DNA of 64,000 nucleotides from Veillonella magna DSM 19857 (lineage in GTDB: Bacteria; Bacillota; Negativicutes; Veillonellales; Veillonellaceae): contig NZ_AUAN01000008.1 of the NCBI RefSeq assembly GCF_000428745.1, forward strand, positions 44,526-108,525. Reading direction: 5' to 3'. The stretch's first letter is position 1. Every line of letters begins with the position of its first letter. This document shows, piece after piece, positions 33,796 to 42,921 of this stretch. Both the position numbers and the translations under genes were made by a program. The notes below the pieces were generated by a model. The model did no database searches and had not been told where the DNA came from. It saw only the letters and a program-made list of their open reading frames with translations.

Positions 33796-34359
33796 ATGAA
33801 GAGTACTGAAAGACCTATTGAAAAACGAATTCACACGGCTAAGTCGTGGCTTGATAAGGCTGAACGGTCATATGCGGATGATTCTTCCATGAAGGGTGAA
33901 TTGCAGCTGATGTTGGCTAAAGCAGAGTTGCAGCATTTAAGTGAGAAGAAACGATCACCGTACATGCGTTTATCGAAATGGAGCATAGCAGTCGGTGTGT
34001 GCTTACTCATCATAGGAGGCACCTGGACGATACGATTCGTTGAATCGGAGACAGCGGCGGAATCTAAACCGCCGACAGCATCGACAGTGACTGAACAAAG
34101 GTCGCCGGTTGTTGTGGAGAAACCGATACAAAAGGAGGTTGAAGACAAGGGTACTGCAACCGATGAGAAAGCAGTACACTCTTCCGTAGAACAAGCGGTT
34201 CAGGAAAAAACAGCGCGCAATGATGTGGTAGCCGAACCGGTGCAACCGGTTGTAGTGAATGATTCATTGCCGCAGAGGACGGAACGTGCTCAGACCGTGA
34301 GTACGGCACAAATTAAGCAAGCTATCCGCGAAGGTGAACGAAGCTTGCGCGGTAAATAA
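33796..34359 (+). CDS. Unassigned single-pass membrane protein before bamA
   Basis: The 187-residue protein has a helical cytoplasmic part (1-57, with SWLDKAERSYADDS and LMLAKAELQHL), one membrane helix (about 61-80, WSIAVGVCLLIIGGTWTI) and a Pro/Val/Glu-rich extracytoplasmic part with a short final helix (AQIKQAIREGERSLRGK). The topology, and the position just after a sigma factor, resemble those of membrane anti-sigma proteins, but I see no zinc-anti-sigma motif. AAGGGAGG precedes ATG 33796. It ends 35 bp before bamA. Confidence 0.5.
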   Translation: MKSTERPIEKRIHTAKSWLDKAERSYADDSSMKGELQLMLAKAELQHLSEKKRSPYMRLSKWSIAVGVCLLIIGGTWTIRFVESETAAESKPPTASTVTEQRSPVVVEKPIQKEVEDKGTATDEKAVHSSVEQAVQEKTARNDVVAEPVQPVVVNDSLPQRTERAQTVSTAQIKQAIREGERSLRGK

Positions 34360-34394
34360 CCAATAAAACGACATTTAGTTTGGGAGGATGGAGA

Positions 34395-36557
34395 ATGAAA
34401 CGAAGCAGAGCCTACAAGAAATTTTTAGCGGTCGCTGTATTGACGGCCATGGGCAGTACGAGCGTATGGGCTGCCGATGCACAAACGCAAACGAATGCAG
34501 TGCCGGATTTGACCACGCAAAATACAGCGGTTAGCGAAGCGCAGGCCCAGCAGACAAAAGAAATGACGCCGAAGGAAAAAGCGGCGGCCGAACGTGATGC
34601 ACAAGCGGCAGAAGCGATTGCGCGTGCACGCGGCGGTATAGAAGAAGCGGCTAAGGCCGATGAGAAAGCAGCTACCCAAAAACGATTGGATAACTCCTCC
34701 TTGGCAACTAAAGATAAGGCCGTATTGACGGTAGCTAAGGGCGAAGGCGCCAAATTGGAAGAACAGCAGGCAGCCGGTGTACAAACGGAAATTGCTACAC
34801 CGGAAGCCAGATACTATTCGGCAGTACAGGACAGTGACATTGCCCCATTCGTAGGACAGACCGTATCGGGTATTGCTATCGAAGGCATTCCGGCAGAAGC
34901 GCAGGAACAATATAGCCAGGTATTGGTGACAAAAATCGGTGACACTTTGACGGCAGACGGCGTTAAAGCGGATATTGCGGCTATCGGTGGTACCGGCGTA
35001 TTTTCCGAAGTAAATCCGGTGTTTACGAAGGTGCCGGAAGGCGTGAAGGTTGCTTATAAGGTAACGGTGAACCCGGTAATTAAGAAGATTAATTTTGAAG
35101 GTAACACGGTGTACTCCACGGAATCTTTGGTGGACTATCTTCATGTACAGCCCGGAACCGTATTGAATACGGTAGCCGTCGGTGAACGCATTCAAGGGAT
35201 TAACGCGGCTTACCAGCGCGATGGCTATATGTTGGCACGGGTAAAGGATATTGCTGTTGCTGAAGATGGTACGTTGACGGTGTATATTACGGAAGGTATT
35301 GTTGACGACATTACGGTTCACGGTAATAAAAAGACGAAGGATTATGTAATTCTTCGTGAAATGAATCAGAAGAAAGGTCAGCCGTTTAATAAATTCCTCG
35401 TACGTCGTTCGGTAGAAAAAGTATACAACTTAGGCTTCTTCGATGATGTTAACGTACGCCTTTTGGAAGGTAAAACGCCGGATAGTGTTGTTATTGAAGT
35501 CGATGTGCTAGAACATAAGACGGGGACGATTACTTTGGGTGCCGGTTATTCCGATTCCGATGGTCTGATTGGTATCGTCGAACTCGGTGAAGATAATCTG
35601 CGCGGTACCGGTGATAAGATTAAGGTACACTGGGAAATCGGTGGTACGGCGAAGTATAAAAACTATTCCGTATCGTATTTGCGTCCGTGGATTGATGATA
35701 AAGCCACTTCGTTGGGCGTAAGTATTTTTGACCGCGAAGACTCTTACACAGATTATGATGCCCATGGTAATGATGTGTCGGAATATGTAAAGGGACAGAA
35801 AGGGTTTAATGTTTCCTTAGGTCGCCAAACCGGTGAGTATACCCGTGATTATGTAACTATGGAAACCCGCAAAGATGAATGGATTTCTGAAGATGGTGAG
35901 ATGAGCGGATTTAACTATTCGAAGGGTGAAGGTCATTGGCAGGTAGGTGGAGATAGCGGCGATAACCCAAGAGATTTTGTAAAGGATAATTACATTGATA
36001 ACAACTTCGGTCGTACCAACAGTATCGCATGGCAGAAGACCTACGACTCCCGCGATAATGTATACGATCCGACGCGTGGTAGACGAATCTCCTCCACTAT
36101 TCAGTGGGCAGGTCACGGTCTTGGCGGTGACTTTGACTTCTACAAATTTACCGGTGAATATCGTAGCTACAAAAAAGTGGGCAGCAAACAGGTATTGGCA
36201 TTCCGCGCTCGCGTAGGTTGGGCGCAAGGGGATGTGCCGTATAGCATGCTGTACACATTAGGTGGTGCTGATAGCCTTCGTGGATATGAAGATGATCAGT
36301 TCCGCGGCAAGAAGATGTACAGCGCTAGCTTGGAATACCGCTTCCCGATTTGGAATAAAGTATCCGGCGTAGTATTCACCGATGTGGGTGATGCTTGGGA
36401 TGCACCGCATGTAACCTGGTATGATGATGATAAATCGTTTAATGCTTCGGTGGGTGCCGGTATTCGCGTAACTACACCTATCGGACCGATTCGTCTCGAC
36501 TATGGTATCGGTAAGGATGATAAAAAATTCCATTTTAGCTTTGGTGGACAATTCTAA
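34395..36557 (+). CDS. bamA: Outer-membrane assembly protein BamA
   Basis: The 720-residue protein has a signal peptide (cut near VWAADA), an Ala/Glu/Lys-rich coiled segment (about 30-120) not present in E. coli BamA, about three POTRA domains (~145-345: ISGIAIEG-like strands, then VIKKINFEGNTVYSTESLVDYL and VDDITVHGNKKTKDYVILREMNQKKG), and a 16-strand-type barrel (about 350-720) with SLRGYEDDQFRGKK (the VRGY/F lid motif) and a terminal FHFSFGGQF signal. It folds and inserts outer-membrane barrels. ATG 34395 is chosen for the GGGAGGATGG site; the frame from 34380 lacks one. Confidence 0.96.
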   Translation: MKRSRAYKKFLAVAVLTAMGSTSVWAADAQTQTNAVPDLTTQNTAVSEAQAQQTKEMTPKEKAAAERDAQAAEAIARARGGIEEAAKADEKAATQKRLDNSSLATKDKAVLTVAKGEGAKLEEQQAAGVQTEIATPEARYYSAVQDSDIAPFVGQTVSGIAIEGIPAEAQEQYSQVLVTKIGDTLTADGVKADIAAIGGTGVFSEVNPVFTKVPEGVKVAYKVTVNPVIKKINFEGNTVYSTESLVDYLHVQPGTVLNTVAVGERIQGINAAYQRDGYMLARVKDIAVAEDGTLTVYITEGIVDDITVHGNKKTKDYVILREMNQKKGQPFNKFLVRRSVEKVYNLGFFDDVNVRLLEGKTPDSVVIEVDVLEHKTGTITLGAGYSDSDGLIGIVELGEDNLRGTGDKIKVHWEIGGTAKYKNYSVSYLRPWIDDKATSLGVSIFDREDSYTDYDAHGNDVSEYVKGQKGFNVSLGRQTGEYTRDYVTMETRKDEWISEDGEMSGFNYSKGEGHWQVGGDSGDNPRDFVKDNYIDNNFGRTNSIAWQKTYDSRDNVYDPTRGRRISSTIQWAGHGLGGDFDFYKFTGEYRSYKKVGSKQVLAFRARVGWAQGDVPYSMLYTLGGADSLRGYEDDQFRGKKMYSASLEYRFPIWNKVSGVVFTDVGDAWDAPHVTWYDDDKSFNASVGAGIRVTTPIGPIRLDYGIGKDDKKFHFSFGGQF

Positions 36558-36559
36558 GT

Positions 36560-37831
36560 ATGAAAATAAAGGCATTATGTATAGGAGTGGCGGCTATGTG
36601 TATAGCCGCCATACCCACGTACACGATGGCCGAAACTATACATCGCGTTCATGTTACTATAGAACCGGCGGGAGGCAGTATACCCTCCGGGGTCATGAAG
36701 CGTATGCAAGCAGGAATTCAAGCGGCGGCCGAACATATTTATGTGGGGAAAGATAGCCATGTGATTACGTCTCAGTCAGAGTCATACCGGCAAATTACAA
36801 CAGACATTGTGGATCGCATATTGTACGGATATAATGTGCGGCAGCTGACCGTGGCACCCGGGTCGACAACAGAGTTACATTTGAGTCTTGCTCCGTATGG
36901 AAATACGGTTACGTCGGTTACAACGACCGTCGAATATGGTACGCTTTCATCGGAAGCGAGGCAGCTGGTGAAGCGTGATATGGATGGTATTGATGCGCGG
37001 GCTGAGCAATTATTACTCGGCTTGCCGTTGGATTCGCTGGACTGGGCATCGACAGTGGCGCAGCAGACAATACGTGATGAATTAGCCGGTCGATTACCGG
37101 AATTTGCCGTGCAAACGGTAGTACATCCCGGTGTAGAGACGCAGGTAACGATATATGTGATTCCGCAAGGGGCGGCCGTGCGGAAAGGTCATGCTGAAGT
37201 TGTGTCAAATACATTGCCGGCGGCGGTGTTTTGGTCTACTAAGCGTGAATTTGATCAATATGCGGAAGCGATGGTAGGTATGCCGGTAGCATTTGTTGCC
37301 CGTCATGTACCGGATATAAACGAAGAGCTGCAGATGAAATTAAATCGTAGTCGGGCAGTGACAAAGTTCGGTATTTCCATGGCGCCAAAGGTGCAGGCTG
37401 GCGAGGATGTAACGGTAGTAATCACTGCCGACTCATCGCGGTATATTGCTCGCGGTGAAGCCTATCTCGATGCGGGCAGAAGTGAGAAAAATGTAGGGCT
37501 TCGCCTATATGCCGGTGTGCGACAAGGCAAAGGCAGTTGGTATGTGGAGGCCGACTTTTATCCGGAGGATTATAGTTGGGACATCTTCCCTTCATATAAA
37601 TATGCTATAACTGAGGACACAGCTCTTACGTATCAGTATAATATAAGTGATAGTGCGGGCCGTTTGCGTTTGGATCAAGCGCTGGGCGGACGTTGGAACG
37701 CGCGTCTGCAACACGATTTTAAGCCGAATCGCAATGAGCTGGGCGTGTCCTATGATGTGCACAGCTATTTAACGCTTGAATACGTATGGGCAGAGCATGA
37801 TAATTGGCTTCGTGTTATCGGCCGTATATAA
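36560..37831 (+). CDS. Unassigned exported protein after bamA, with barrel-like C-terminus
   Basis: The 423-residue protein has a signal peptide (cut near TYTMA-E, residue ~24). An N-terminal alpha/beta part may contain POTRA-like units (RVHVTIEPAGGSIPSGVMKRMQAGI; QLTVAPGSTTELHLSLAPYG). The last ~130 residues are successive amphipathic beta hairpins (GEAYLDAGRSEKNVGLRLYAGVRQGKGSWYVEADFYPED ... LTYQYNISD ... GVSYDVHSYLTLEYVWAEHDNWLRVIGRI), suggesting a small outer-membrane barrel. It begins 2 bp after bamA and is certainly co-expressed with it. I do not recognise a named family. Confidence 0.55.
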   Translation: MKIKALCIGVAAMCIAAIPTYTMAETIHRVHVTIEPAGGSIPSGVMKRMQAGIQAAAEHIYVGKDSHVITSQSESYRQITTDIVDRILYGYNVRQLTVAPGSTTELHLSLAPYGNTVTSVTTTVEYGTLSSEARQLVKRDMDGIDARAEQLLLGLPLDSLDWASTVAQQTIRDELAGRLPEFAVQTVVHPGVETQVTIYVIPQGAAVRKGHAEVVSNTLPAAVFWSTKREFDQYAEAMVGMPVAFVARHVPDINEELQMKLNRSRAVTKFGISMAPKVQAGEDVTVVITADSSRYIARGEAYLDAGRSEKNVGLRLYAGVRQGKGSWYVEADFYPEDYSWDIFPSYKYAITEDTALTYQYNISDSAGRLRLDQALGGRWNARLQHDFKPNRNELGVSYDVHSYLTLEYVWAEHDNWLRVIGRI

Positions 37832-37854
37832 CAAAGAAAGAAGGTAGTTTTCCT

Positions 37855-38373
37855 ATGATGCGTTTAATTAACAACAAGAAAAATGTAAAAATTGTTTCCT
37901 TTTTGGTAGCCTTGATTTTCGTGCTTGGCGTTGGTGCCCTGGCATATACGCAAATGGCTACACCTTCAATGGCAGCTGATACCAGCAATATTGGTGTTGT
38001 GGATACGTCGCGTCTGTTGAACGGCAATTCTCCGGTAGTCGCAGAAGCTACCAAACAGATGGATGCATATAAGCAAGAACTAAATACGCAATTCCAAAAA
38101 GAATCGGCCAATATGGATGATCAGCAAAAAGCAAAATTAGCATCTGAATATCAGGGCAAAATGCAGAATAAAATGATGGAATTGCAAAAAGGTATTCAGG
38201 CTAAGGTGTCCGATGCGGCTAAATCGGTAGGCGATGCTAAGGGCCTTACCGTGGTTATGGATAAGAACAGCGTATTGTATGGTGGTGTAGATATTACGGA
38301 ACAGGTGCAGAAAAAACTAGAAAGCAGCTCCGGTAATGCATCCGATACTACCGACAAGAGTGATGCGAAATAA
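37855..38373 (+). CDS. OmpH/Skp-family periplasmic chaperone, copy 1
   Basis: The 172-residue protein has a membrane or signal segment (about 13-33), then the Skp pattern: SNIGVVDTSRLLNGNSPVVAEATKQM, a long helical hairpin (about 65-130) and a terminal strand LTVVMDKNSVLYGGVDITEQV. Skp trimers hold unfolded outer-membrane proteins on the way to BamA. ATG 37855 is preferred because the longer frame overlaps the previous gene and lacks a ribosome site. Confidence 0.88.
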   Translation: MMRLINNKKNVKIVSFLVALIFVLGVGALAYTQMATPSMAADTSNIGVVDTSRLLNGNSPVVAEATKQMDAYKQELNTQFQKESANMDDQQKAKLASEYQGKMQNKMMELQKGIQAKVSDAAKSVGDAKGLTVVMDKNSVLYGGVDITEQVQKKLESSSGNASDTTDKSDAK

Positions 38374-38431
38374 TAGACTGACCACATACAGCAATCGTGA
38401 GTAACAGGCCTACGGCCGGGTAGGAGATAGT

Positions 38432-39403
38432 ATGAACTTAAAACAACGATGGTTGCTGTTGGGACTGGTAGTGGTATTGGCTTTAGTGGCGGCCATGGCT
38501 ATTTACGGCTTTTTAGGAAAAAAGCAAGTAAATGATGCAAAGCCGGTGGTTGTCGGTGTAGTTAAGCTGGATAAGGTGGTCCCGCTGCATCCTTCTTATG
38601 CGCAGTATGAAGCGTTAAAAAATGAATACAGTAAAATCGAAGCGGAATACAAAGCGCAACAGCAGGGGCTGACCGATAAAGCACAGGAGCAAGCGTTGGT
38701 ATTGCGAAATATTGGAAGCGATCAAGCGCTGACCGACTCTTTGAATACTGAATTGGCAGCAAAAATTGCGGCCAAACAGGAAGCGCTTAATATGAAGCTG
38801 GCACACAAACGACGTGAGCTTTTGGAAGCGTACCAAAAGGAAATGAAGGTAGCGCCCAATGAAGTTGATTTGCGGATTGTTAATTTGCAGCTGGAATTGA
38901 CAACATTAACAAAAGCGCCGACGGTGAATGAGGAGCAAGCAGCGGCGCAAGATGCGGCGATTGCCGCCAAACAGGCGGAGCTCGATCGATTGTTGGCGGA
39001 GCGAAAGATAGCACCTAACGCAGCGATTAACGAGTTGGAGGCGCGAGTGAATGCGGCCCTCAAGCCACTTCATGATGAAGGGCAACAAGAATTGGAAGCG
39101 TACGCAAAGTCACTGCATGAAGAGTTGGCAAAGCGTCGTCAATCTATGATTCAAGAAAAAGCCGATGCCTATATGCAGCAGAATGCATTGCCCGATCCGG
39201 TGGCTTGGAATACAGAATGGCAAACTCGTTTGGATAGACAAAAGGAAGCTGTAGATGCGATGCATGAGGCGATTCTGGAAGATATCAGAACTCGGGCGGC
39301 GGTAGTAGCCGAGTCACGTGGATTAACACTGGTAGTCACAAATGAGGTTAGCAATATTAAAGGCGTAGATATTACGGATGCGATTATTGCATCCTATGAA
39401 TAA
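38432..39403 (+). CDS. Large OmpH/Skp-like protein, copy 2
   Basis: At 323 residues this is about twice the usual Skp length. It has an N-terminal membrane segment (about 6-27), VVVGVVKLDKVVPLHPSYAQYEALKNEY like the Skp start, two long helical stretches (about 60-135 and 150-285), and a Skp-like end (SRGLTLVVTNEVSNIKGVDITDAII). The doubled helical part suggests longer tentacles or two fused units. It sits between two normal-sized relatives. Confidence 0.75.
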   Translation: MNLKQRWLLLGLVVVLALVAAMAIYGFLGKKQVNDAKPVVVGVVKLDKVVPLHPSYAQYEALKNEYSKIEAEYKAQQQGLTDKAQEQALVLRNIGSDQALTDSLNTELAAKIAAKQEALNMKLAHKRRELLEAYQKEMKVAPNEVDLRIVNLQLELTTLTKAPTVNEEQAAAQDAAIAAKQAELDRLLAERKIAPNAAINELEARVNAALKPLHDEGQQELEAYAKSLHEELAKRRQSMIQEKADAYMQQNALPDPVAWNTEWQTRLDRQKEAVDAMHEAILEDIRTRAAVVAESRGLTLVVTNEVSNIKGVDITDAIIASYE

Positions 39404-39418
39404 AAGGAGTAAGACAGA

Positions 39419-39934
39419 ATGACACAACGAACGAAACGAATGTTAGCTACAGCTATGATGGTACTTTCTTTAGGATTGGTAGCCGGATGCGGAGCACAGG
39501 AACAAATCGGCTATGTAGATATGCAGACATTGATGACACAAAGTCAGAAAGGTCATGATACGGAAGCTAAAATCAAAGCGAAGTATGAAGAAATTTCACA
39601 GCGCTTGGCACAGGCACAGCAGTCTCAGTCGGCAGAAGAATTTGCCCAGACACAGATGAAGGCTAAACAGGAATTTGATATTTACCAGCAGGCTATGGGT
39701 AAGGAGTTCCGTACGTTTGTGGATAGTAATTTAAATGCCTTAGCAAAAGAAAAAGGCATGACCGCAGTCATGGAAAAGGGTGTAATTATGAGCGGTGGCA
39801 CTGACTTGACCAATGAATTGTTGGAAAAAATGGGTAAAGTAAAGACTGACGATGGACAGAAGGCAGACGGCGATGCTCAGAAACAAGCAGATAGCAATGG
39901 GCAAAGTGGTAATGCAGATAATGCGCAGAAATAA
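39419..39934 (+). CDS. OmpH/Skp-family lipoprotein, copy 3
   Basis: The 171-residue protein has a lipoprotein signal (LVAGC, Cys near residue 24), the start GYVDMQTLMTQSQKGHDTEAKIKAKY, a helical hairpin, and the Skp end GMTAVMEKGVIMSGGTDLTNELL, then an Asp/Gln-rich tail. The lipid anchor is unlike soluble Skp and would fix it to a membrane surface. It is 15 bp after copy 2 and 31 bp before lpxD. Confidence 0.85.
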   Translation: MTQRTKRMLATAMMVLSLGLVAGCGAQEQIGYVDMQTLMTQSQKGHDTEAKIKAKYEEISQRLAQAQQSQSAEEFAQTQMKAKQEFDIYQQAMGKEFRTFVDSNLNALAKEKGMTAVMEKGVIMSGGTDLTNELLEKMGKVKTDDGQKADGDAQKQADSNGQSGNADNAQK

Positions 39935-39965
39935 TAAGCAGTAGAATCGAAGGGAGACTTTCAGG

Positions 39966-40997
39966 GTGAAATACACGGTAGAAGAACTGGCAAAGGCGGT
40001 TCACGGATCCGTCATCGGTGATGGATCTAAGGTGATTGAAGAGACGCGCAGCCTGGATCAAGGCGCGCCGCAGGCGATTTCTTTCGCCATTGGAGAGTAT
40101 TGTGAATTTGTACCACAGGCAAAGTCCGGGGCTGTTATAGTAGAGGCGCCTGTTGAAGGTGCTCCGATGCCGCTTATCGTGGTGGAAAATGCCAAGGTAG
40201 CTTTTGCACAGATTTTGGAGATGTTTCACCCGCCGGTAGTTTTTCCAAAGGGGATTCACGAAACGGCTATTATCGGCAAAAATGTTACCATTGGCGAAAA
40301 TGTAAGCATCGGGCCTTATTGTGTAGTCTATGATAATGCGATTATTGGCGATAATGTGGTATTGCATCCGTATGTGTATATCGGTCACAACACGCGCATC
40401 GGAGATGATACGGTCATTTATGCAGGGGCTATCGTACACGAAAACTGCGTCATCGGTAAACGTGTAGTACTGCGTGCAAAAGCGGTTATCGGTGGTGAAG
40501 GCTTCGGCTTTGCTACGGAGAATGGTGTCCATACACATATTCCGCAGGTAGGCAATGTAATTTTGGAAGACGATGTGGAAGTAGGATCTTGCTCATGTAT
40601 CGATAATGCAACGATGGGATCTACCTTGGTGCGTCGCGGTACGAAGATAGATAACTTGGTGCACTTAGGCCACAATGTTGAAATCGGTGAAGATTGCTTC
40701 TTGATTGCCCAAGTTGGTATTGCAGGCAGCACGAAGTGCGGTAATCATGTTATTTTTGCGGGGCAAACCGGCTGTACCGGGCATATCACGATTGGTGATA
40801 ATGTAACCTTTGCCGGCAAGACCGGTATTATCGGCAATGTACCGTCTGACGGATTGTATGCAGGGTACCCGATGAGACCGCATAAGGAATGGCTTAAGAT
40901 TGAAGCATATCAATCGAGATTGCCGGATATGGCAAAAACGGTTAAAAAACTGGAAAAAGAAGTGGCACGCTTAAAGGAGCAATTGGAGGGTAAGTAA
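39966..40997 (+). CDS. lpxD: UDP-3-O-acylglucosamine N-acyltransferase LpxD
   Basis: The 343-residue enzyme adds the second acyl chain in lipid A synthesis from acyl-ACP. It has the N-terminal uridine-binding domain (1-100), a left-handed beta helix of hexapeptide repeats (about 105-310: IIGKNVTIGENVSIGPYCVVYDNAIIGDNV) with the active-site region HLGHNVEIGEDC, and a C-terminal helix (KKLEKEVARLKEQL). GTG 39966 follows GGGAGACTTTCAGG. It is followed 7 bp later by the lauroyltransferase gene. Confidence 0.97.
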   Translation: MKYTVEELAKAVHGSVIGDGSKVIEETRSLDQGAPQAISFAIGEYCEFVPQAKSGAVIVEAPVEGAPMPLIVVENAKVAFAQILEMFHPPVVFPKGIHETAIIGKNVTIGENVSIGPYCVVYDNAIIGDNVVLHPYVYIGHNTRIGDDTVIYAGAIVHENCVIGKRVVLRAKAVIGGEGFGFATENGVHTHIPQVGNVILEDDVEVGSCSCIDNATMGSTLVRRGTKIDNLVHLGHNVEIGEDCFLIAQVGIAGSTKCGNHVIFAGQTGCTGHITIGDNVTFAGKTGIIGNVPSDGLYAGYPMRPHKEWLKIEAYQSRLPDMAKTVKKLEKEVARLKEQLEGK

Positions 40998-41004
40998 CTG
41001 ACAT

Positions 41005-41907
41005 ATGTATAGGTTTATGAAGCTTTTCAGTGCATTCATATGTATGTTGCCGCATAGCTTGCAGTACGCTATCGGCAGTATAATTGGCGAGCTTGCTTGG
41101 CTGCTGCTGCCGCCGAAGCGTCGTCGGTTGGCTATCGGTCAGATATTATTCTGTAAAATCACGGAGGATCCGGCAGAGGCCAAACGCATTGCCAAGAAGA
41201 GTACAACTCGTTTTGGTCGCATGATGATCGATGTTTTGCGCTACCCGGAAATCAAAGACGGCGCATACAAAGATATGTTTGAAATGGTGGGCCGCGAATA
41301 TTTGGACGATGCAAAGGCAGACGGTCGCGGTGCTGTGTTGATGGCGATTCACAGTGGTAACTGGGAACTTTTAGGTGGTATTTTAGCATCCGAAGGGTAT
41401 CCGTTGATCTCTGTAGCGATGAAGCAAAATGGCGATGCGGATCGTTTCATTAATGAATACAGAGAGCTTATGCATCAGCATGTTACCTATAAAACGGGTG
41501 TGCGTGAAATGGTTCGGGAACTTCAAAAGGGAAGTATGATTGGCTTGATCATGGACCAGGACCCGGGAGATAAAGGCATCTTAGTACCGTTCTTTGGCTA
41601 TGAAACATTGACACCGGTCGGTCCGGCTGTGATGGGGCGTATGAAAGATGTGCCGATCATTCCGGTGATGATTCATTACGACGAATACAAGAAGAAACAT
41701 ATTATTACCGTTTCGGCACCGTTTTATGCGGAGCATACAGACGATAAAAAAAGAGATACCGCAGTGACGCTGACAAAATTAAATGAATGGATTGAAGATT
41801 ACATACGTCGCTATCCGGAAGATTGGTTCTGGCTTCACAATCGATGGAAGTGGACGCGCCGGTATTATGCGGACTCCATTGAGGTTCCTCCGGATTCAAT
41901 GAAATGA
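41005..41907 (+). CDS. lpxL: Lipid A late acyltransferase, LpxL/HtrB family (copy 1)
   Basis: The 300-residue inner-membrane enzyme adds a secondary acyl chain to Kdo-lipid IVA. It shows the H-x4-D/E-type motif as HSGNWE (about 112-117), GLIMDQDPGDKGILVPFFG, and PEDWFWLHNRWK near the C-terminus. Copy 2 is at 53802; the two probably add different chains. Confidence 0.9.
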   Translation: MYRFMKLFSAFICMLPHSLQYAIGSIIGELAWLLLPPKRRRLAIGQILFCKITEDPAEAKRIAKKSTTRFGRMMIDVLRYPEIKDGAYKDMFEMVGREYLDDAKADGRGAVLMAIHSGNWELLGGILASEGYPLISVAMKQNGDADRFINEYRELMHQHVTYKTGVREMVRELQKGSMIGLIMDQDPGDKGILVPFFGYETLTPVGPAVMGRMKDVPIIPVMIHYDEYKKKHIITVSAPFYAEHTDDKKRDTAVTLTKLNEWIEDYIRRYPEDWFWLHNRWKWTRRYYADSIEVPPDSMK

Positions 41908-41942
41908 TAGAGAACGGATGATAGCGTTTCCGTTTAACATGT

Positions 41943-42003
41943 AAAAATATATCGCAGTTCTTAGGGTATAAAAGATAGGCCCTGAGGGCTGCGATATTTT
42001 TTT
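41943..42003 (+). terminator. Terminator between lpxL and lpxC
   Basis: ATATCGCAG (41949-41957) pairs with CTGCGATAT (41989-41997), with a nested TTAGGG/CCCTGA stem, then T7. It splits the lpx cluster into transcripts. Confidence 0.85.
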
Positions 42004-42004
42004 C

Positions 42005-42034
42005 TTGTACAAGACTATGTATATGAGATATAAT
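42005..42034 (+). promoter_or_regulatory. Promoter of lpxC-fabZ
   Basis: TTGTAC (42005-42010) and a perfect TATAAT (42029-42034) with 18 bp between, directly after the terminator and 50 bp before lpxC. Confidence 0.55.
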
Positions 42035-42083
42035 AGAGAACGAATTATCACATGGATATGAATTCGGAGAAAGGAGGACCCTG

Positions 42084-42917
42084 ATGATACTGCAACAAAA
42101 AACCTTGTGCAAGGAGATTCAGTATAAGGGGACCGGCCTTCACAGTGGCCAACCGGTAACGATGACATTAAAGCCGGCTGAAGCCAATACGGGGATAGTG
42201 TTTGTGCGAACGGATTTACCGGGTGCTCCCTGCGTAAAAGCAGTAGCAGAGAACGTAACAAATACTATGCGAGCAACAACGCTGGAAAACGGCGATGCCA
42301 AAGTAGTAACTGTGGAGCATTTGTTAGCTGCCTTTTATGGGCTGGAAATAGATAATTGTTATGTTGAACTCGATTCACCGGAACCACCGGTCGGTGATGG
42401 CAGTGCAGAAGTTTTTGTAGGTCTGATGAAGGACGCCGGCATCAAAACATTGGATGCAGAGCGAACCTTATATCATGTGAAACAGTCACATGCCGTATAT
42501 GACGGTGATAAATTTATTGCCATTATGCCTTACGATGGATTGCGCGTTACGTTTACGTCTATTAATCCGCATCCTTTATTGGGAACGCAACAGGCAGATT
42601 TTACGGTGACGCCGGATGTATTTGATACGGAGATTGCATCGGCGCGAACCATCGGTTTTGTTAAAGAAATCGAACAACTGCAGGCGATGGGATTGGCAAA
42701 GGGCGGCAATACGGATAATGTATTGGTATATGATGATGAAACTTGCTTGTCCGTGCCACGATTTGATGATGAATTAGTGCGCCATAAAATTCTTGATATC
42801 TTGGGGGACTTATTTTTACTGGGACCTATCACTGGTCATATTATTGCTGTAAAGTCTAGTCATGCGCTGAATTCGGCGTTAGCACATAAAATACTGGATG
42901 AAATGAAGGAGGACTAA
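42084..42917 (+). CDS. lpxC: UDP-3-O-acyl-N-acetylglucosamine deacetylase LpxC
   Basis: This zinc deacetylase makes the committed step of lipid A synthesis. The 277-residue protein shows QYKGTGLHSGQPVTM at the start, the VEHLLAAFYGLEIDN zinc-ligand His (about residue 79), SARTIGF, and HKILDILGDLFLLG with the other zinc ligands. GAAAGGAGGACC precedes the ATG. It ends 4 bp before fabZ, which competes for the same acyl-ACP pool. Confidence 0.97.
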   Translation: MILQQKTLCKEIQYKGTGLHSGQPVTMTLKPAEANTGIVFVRTDLPGAPCVKAVAENVTNTMRATTLENGDAKVVTVEHLLAAFYGLEIDNCYVELDSPEPPVGDGSAEVFVGLMKDAGIKTLDAERTLYHVKQSHAVYDGDKFIAIMPYDGLRVTFTSINPHPLLGTQQADFTVTPDVFDTEIASARTIGFVKEIEQLQAMGLAKGGNTDNVLVYDDETCLSVPRFDDELVRHKILDILGDLFLLGPITGHIIAVKSSHALNSALAHKILDEMKED

Positions 42918-42921
42918 TACA

